Of a DNA stretch of 64,000 bases, positions 60,577-64,000 are shown one piece after another. The stretch lies in contig NZ_JBNPVX010000001.1 of NCBI RefSeq assembly GCF_050434145.1, forward strand, positions 62,001-126,000. Reading direction: 5' to 3'. How positions within the stretch are numbered: position 1 is the stretch's first letter; each line of letters opens with the position of its first letter. The position numbers were made by a program, and so were the translations under genes. The stretch is from JAISST01 sp050434145 (GTDB taxonomy: Bacteria > Fusobacteriota > Fusobacteriia > Fusobacteriales > Fusobacteriaceae). The notes under the pieces are model-generated. The model ran no database searches. It worked only from the letters and a program-made list of their open reading frames with translations, and was not told where the DNA came from.

Positions 60577-61962
60577 ATGATTATTAAAAATGGCTCTTTT
60601 GAAGAGATTGTAAAACATGCAGTTAAAAATCTATACTATGCTATTGTAACTGATAAAAACGGTCTCATTATTTCAATGAGTAATAATTATCTAAAGTTAC
60701 TTAACAAAACTAAAGAAGAAGTTATCGGAAAAGATGTAATAGACTTTGTCCCTAATACAAAAATATATAGAGTAATTGAGACAAAGCAAGAAGAAATAGG
60801 AGAATTATTTCAAATGGCTGATGGAACAACATTAGTTTGCAATAGAATTCCAATTTTTATAAAAGGGGTGTTTGAAGGGGTTATTACTTCGGCAACTTTT
60901 TATGATTTAAAAGAAATAAAAAAGTTACAAGAAAAGATCTATAATTTAGAAAAAGAAAATCAATTTTATCGTGAACAAGTCAGTGAATTAAACCAAAATA
61001 AATTTAATCTAGAAAGTATTATTGGTAATTCTGCTCAGATCAAAAATCTAAAAAACACTATTATAAAAATTGCTCCTTCAGATCTTCCAGTGCTAATAAC
61101 TGGAGAAACAGGTACTGGTAAAGAAGGATTTGCAAATGCTATCCATCACCTTAGTAAAAGGAAAAAAGAAAAATTTATAAAAATTAATTGTGCTGCTATT
61201 CCACATGGATTATTAGAATCAGAACTCTTCGGCTATGAAAAAGGAGCTTTTTCTGGAGCATCTCAATCTGGTAAAATAGGAAAATTTCAATTGGCAAACA
61301 ATGGAAGTATTCTTTTGGATGAAATAGGGGAAATGCCTTTAGAATTACAAAGTAAATTACTTCGCGTACTTCAGGAAAAGGAAATAGAAAAAATTGGTGG
61401 ATTGAATAATATCAAAATAAATGTCAGAGTCATTTGCGCAACCAACCAAAATCTTGAAGAACTAGTAGAACATGGAAAATTTCGTGCAGATTTATATTAT
61501 CGCATCAATTCTGTTGAATTAAAAATTCCATCTTTAAGGGATAGAATGGAAGACATCCCTATGTTATGCAAACATTTCATTGCAAAAATTAATAATTCTA
61601 TGAATTTAAATATTATTGGAATATCAGATAAAGTTATCAATCTATTTTATAAACACAGATGGAAAGGTAATATTAGAGAACTTGAAAATGTTATTGAAAG
61701 AGGTTGCATAATGGCTGGAGAAGATCAATTAAAGATTGAACATTTTGATTTTTTAAATTTGAAAATTACAGATAATTCTGAAATTCATTTTGATGATAAT
61801 GAAGATCAGACATTAAAAATATTAAAAGATCATCTTGAAAAAGAGGAAATTATAAAAGCTCTCACAGCATCAAATGGAAACAAATCAAAAGCAGCAAAAT
61901 CTATTGGAATGGATAGAAGTGTTCTTTATTCTAAGCTAAAAAAATATAATATCCTTATTTAA
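60577..61962 (+). CDS. PAS-type sigma-54-dependent activator 2
   Basis: A 461-aa enhancer-binding protein: PAS (~10-115, AIVTDKNGLIISMSNNYLKLL), coiled linker, AAA+ with TGETGTGKEGFANAIHHL, the sigma-54 contact loop as GAFSGA (Ser for the usual Thr), SILLDEIGEMPLELQSKLLRVLQ, and Fis-type helix-turn-helix (NGNKSKAAKSIGMDRSVLYSKLKKYN). It probably controls the divergent promoters at 59349 and 59513. Own AGGTGA site; separate from BKACE 2 by a terminator, so expressed independently. Confidence 0.94.
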   Translation: MIIKNGSFEEIVKHAVKNLYYAIVTDKNGLIISMSNNYLKLLNKTKEEVIGKDVIDFVPNTKIYRVIETKQEEIGELFQMADGTTLVCNRIPIFIKGVFEGVITSATFYDLKEIKKLQEKIYNLEKENQFYREQVSELNQNKFNLESIIGNSAQIKNLKNTIIKIAPSDLPVLITGETGTGKEGFANAIHHLSKRKKEKFIKINCAAIPHGLLESELFGYEKGAFSGASQSGKIGKFQLANNGSILLDEIGEMPLELQSKLLRVLQEKEIEKIGGLNNIKINVRVICATNQNLEELVEHGKFRADLYYRINSVELKIPSLRDRMEDIPMLCKHFIAKINNSMNLNIIGISDKVINLFYKHRWKGNIRELENVIERGCIMAGEDQLKIEHFDFLNLKITDNSEIHFDDNEDQTLKILKDHLEKEEIIKALTASNGNKSKAAKSIGMDRSVLYSKLKKYNILI

Positions 61963-62000
61963 TTTCTTATAGAATTGTCATATAAAAATTTGTAAATAAA

Positions 62001-62036
62001 AAAGAAAGATCAAAATATTATAAGATCTTTCTTTTA
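62001..62036 (+). terminator. Intrinsic terminator after activator 2
   Basis: AAAAGAAAGATC / GATCTTTCTTTT stem with a 10-nt loop; could also work leftward after hflC. Confidence 0.75.
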
Positions 62037-62094
62037 AATTATCAAAAATTATACTAAAATTATTAAAAATAATTAAAATAATATTTTTTACTCT

Positions 62095-62976
62095 TTATTT
62101 ACTTTTCATAAATATCTCTGCAATTGGTGAATCTTTTGGCAAAATTAATATATTTTTTTTATCACTTTTAAGAGATACTTTAGAAGCTTCCAGTGCTCTT
62201 ATAAAAGAATAAAATTCTCTTCTACCACTATCTCCATAAGCCTCAGACAATATTCGCATATATTCTCCTTCACCTTCTGCAATAATTTTTGCAGCTTGCA
62301 TATTGGCATCTGATATTCTTATATTGATTTCTCTATCAGTGGAGTTTTTAATTACTTTAGCTTCACCTTCCCCTTCTGCAGTATATGTTGCTGCTATTTT
62401 AGTCCTTTCTGATATCATCCTCTCATATACAGCTTGTTTATTATCCTCAGGTAAATCCAATCTTTTTATTTCAATAGTTTTTATTTCAATACCATATTCC
62501 ATCATACTAGTCTTAACTGGATCTTCAATCGATTCTTGTAATGTTCCATCCCTTATAACTATAATATCATTTTGATCCATATTACTTATCACAGTTTTTA
62601 ATGAGTTATATACAGTACTTTCTATTCTTCGTCTTGCTTCATCCAAAGATGCATTAAGAGTCTGCACAAATACTTGTGGATTTTTTATTCTCCATAACAC
62701 ATAACTATCAGCAGTCATTGTTTTTTTATCTCTTGTTATTACATCTGACGGTGTCAGATCATATACCATTATAGCTTGTGGTAAAGTTGAAACTTCCTCC
62801 AAAAAAGGTATTTTCAAGCTCAATCCTGGTTGATCTATTGTTCTTTCAATTTTTTCAAATTTTTTAATTATTGTATATTCATTCTTTTTTGTTATAACTA
62901 AAACTGAATTATAAAATATTGTTCCTATTATAATTAATACAATTAATATTGAAATAGACTTCATTAATTTTTTCAA
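62095..62976 (-). CDS. hflC: HflC, SPFH/band-7 protein
   Basis: A 293-aa membrane protein: one N-terminal membrane segment (~7-25, SISILIVLIIIGTIFYNSV), then SPFH domain and coiled coil with ERMISERTKIAATYTAEGEGEA and RILSEAYGD. With HflK it forms the cage around FtsH that restrains membrane proteolysis; ftsH is not in the window. GGAGG before a TTG at 62976 suggests a TTG start, with ATG 62964 four codons later as alternative. The ATG at 62991 would place the ribosome site inside the ORF. Starts 1 nt after hflK ends. Confidence 0.92.
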   Translation of the reverse strand: MKKLMKSISILIVLIIIGTIFYNSVLVITKKNEYTIIKKFEKIERTIDQPGLSLKIPFLEEVSTLPQAIMVYDLTPSDVITRDKKTMTADSYVLWRIKNPQVFVQTLNASLDEARRRIESTVYNSLKTVISNMDQNDIIVIRDGTLQESIEDPVKTSMMEYGIEIKTIEIKRLDLPEDNKQAVYERMISERTKIAATYTAEGEGEAKVIKNSTDREINIRISDANMQAAKIIAEGEGEYMRILSEAYGDSGRREFYSFIRALEASKVSLKSDKKNILILPKDSPIAEIFMKSK

Positions 62977-62977
62977 A

Positions 62978-63961
62978 TTATTCACCTCCATTCGTAAAAG
63001 AATCAAGAGGTAATACAGTTTGTGTATTCCCTGTTCCATCTACAATGATTTTTAAATTTGGTAATAACTCTTCCATTGTTTCATAAAACATCCTTTCTTT
63101 AGTAATTTCTGGATTTTTTACATATTCAGCATACATTGCATTAAACCTCGCTACCTGACTATTAGCTTCATTTATTCTTTGAGCTTTTGTAGTTTCTGCT
63201 TCTTGTAAAATTCTATCTATTTCTGCTTTTGCATTAGGCAATCTTTCATTTCTATATCTATTGGCATTATTTATAACTGTTTCCTTTGCTTGTTTGGCTG
63301 TTTCCACAGATTTAAATGCCTGCATTACTTCATTAGTTGGTGGTTCTGCATCTTGAATAGTAATTGTTACCAAAACTATCCCAATATCATGTTCTTCCAG
63401 TTTTTTATCTATTTCACCCTTTATTCTCGCTTGTATCTCTCCTTTTCCAGTTGTCAATACTTCATCTACATCATATGCCCCTATAGTAGAACGTATACAG
63501 CCTTGTGCAAGATTCTCCAATATTTTTATTGGTTCCACTGATGCATAAAGAAATTTTAATGGCTCTGACACTTTATAAGATAAGTAAAAATCTATATTAA
63601 CAAAGTTATAGTCTTTTGTTATCATCATTGACTCAGAAAGTCGGCTTGTGTTGCTGTTAACATCATATCCTATTGTAATAGATTTTATAGTTGTATCAAC
63701 CTTCTCCACTCTTTCTATTATTGGCAACTTAAAATGCAATCCTGGAGTCTCCACAGAATGTGGTATTCCAAATCTTGTTACAACTGCTTTTTCTTTATCT
63801 GCAATTTTATAGTATGAATCAAAACCTGCTATTATCACAATTAAACTTATTACAATTAGCACAATTGACATACTTATCTTGGAAAATATTTTTTTCAATG
63901 GTTCTGGTATTTTCCCTGAAAAATTATTAAAGGGATTGTTTACATGGTTATTATTACTCAT
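62978..63961 (-). CDS. hflK: HflK, SPFH/band-7 protein
   Basis: A 327-aa protein: Asn-rich cytoplasmic N-terminus (NNNHVNNPFNNFSGKIPEP), membrane segment (~32-52), SPFH domain (DKEKAVVTRFGIPHSVETPGLHFKLP) and a C-terminal coiled coil (RYRNERLPNAKAEIDRILQEAE). Partner of HflC immediately downstream. Slightly shorter than the enterobacterial protein, lacking its long Gly-rich N-terminus. Good GGAGG site. Confidence 0.94.
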   Translation of the reverse strand: MSNNNHVNNPFNNFSGKIPEPLKKIFSKISMSIVLIVISLIVIIAGFDSYYKIADKEKAVVTRFGIPHSVETPGLHFKLPIIERVEKVDTTIKSITIGYDVNSNTSRLSESMMITKDYNFVNIDFYLSYKVSEPLKFLYASVEPIKILENLAQGCIRSTIGAYDVDEVLTTGKGEIQARIKGEIDKKLEEHDIGIVLVTITIQDAEPPTNEVMQAFKSVETAKQAKETVINNANRYRNERLPNAKAEIDRILQEAETTKAQRINEANSQVARFNAMYAEYVKNPEITKERMFYETMEELLPNLKIIVDGTGNTQTVLPLDSFTNGGE

Positions 63962-64000
63962 AATTTACCTCCATCTATTTTATAAAGAAAACAGATAATA

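Noticed and set aside
1..64000. CRISPR array, prophage, intact insertion sequence, rRNA or tRNA genes
   Set aside because: I looked for regular spaced repeats, transposase or phage proteins and cloverleaf structures and found none.

Overview
The window is low-GC, AT-biased DNA (AGA/AAA-rich codon use, strong GGAGG ribosome sites, many Gram-negative-type exported proteins and lipoproteins). The gene content fits a Gram-negative fermentative anaerobe of the Fusobacteriota, Fusobacterium or a close relative: an FMN-riboswitch rib operon, a poly-gamma-glutamate locus, BKACE/CoA-transferase amino- or keto-acid fermentation genes, Na+-coupled symporters and an exported flavin reductase. This assignment is inference from content; no rRNA or tRNA gene was found.

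Layout. 1-13.8 kb (minus strand): housekeeping genes queA (partial), prmC, prfA, a three-gene ECF sigma/anti-sigma/exported-protein operon, a lipoprotein, ispG, an LysM-M23 peptidase, rho and miaB; then csoR-response regulator-kinase-cdd-ogg behind one promoter with a long palindrome. 13.9-18.3 kb: exported FMN/FAD fumarate-reductase-like protein, galU and an alanine/Na+ symporter. 18.3-19.1 kb: a MITE-like repeat and a probable ~70-nt small RNA. 19.1-27.6 kb: a poly-gamma-glutamate synthesis, processing and export locus (ggt, DUF6305-like, TRAP-like permease, a 48-aa membrane protein, two zinc-peptidase-like proteins, pgsB, pgsC, pgsW), with a divergent two-component system to 29.9 kb. 30-40 kb: rluD-type synthase, rnhB, yraN, Zn-ribbon, comF, tpiA, gpmI and a HerA-like ATPase. 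40-48 kb: LysR regulator, Gfo/Idh/MocA dehydrogenase, small exported and Cys-rich proteins and the FMN riboswitch-ribH-ribD-ribE-ribBA operon. 48-62 kb: an unusual catabolic island. 62-64 kb: hflC-hflK.

The most notable region is 48.1-62.0 kb. Two paralogous BKACE (DUF849) beta-keto-acid cleavage enzymes, an acetoacetate-type CoA transferase, a thiolase, a MaoC-like hydratase, a ketopantoate-reductase-like dehydrogenase, a cyclase-family hydrolase, a GntP-type permease and an SSS symporter are controlled by two sigma-54 activators. I can read three near-consensus sigma-54 promoters (GG-N10-GC) there, with candidate upstream activator palindromes. Both BKACE proteins carry Trp where the lysine-pathway enzyme has its substrate-contacting Glu, and no lysine-pathway aminomutase or dehydrogenase genes are present, so the substrate is probably something other than 3-keto-5-aminohexanoate. 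The SSS symporter carries a C-terminal extension that looks like two winged-helix domains.

A family of at least six related 127-278 bp elements with inverted ends (TAAGC-GTTGCAAAA) and 10-13 bp flanking direct repeats is scattered through intergenic regions at 18.3, 25.7, 30.4, 37.4, 39.4 and 41.5 kb.
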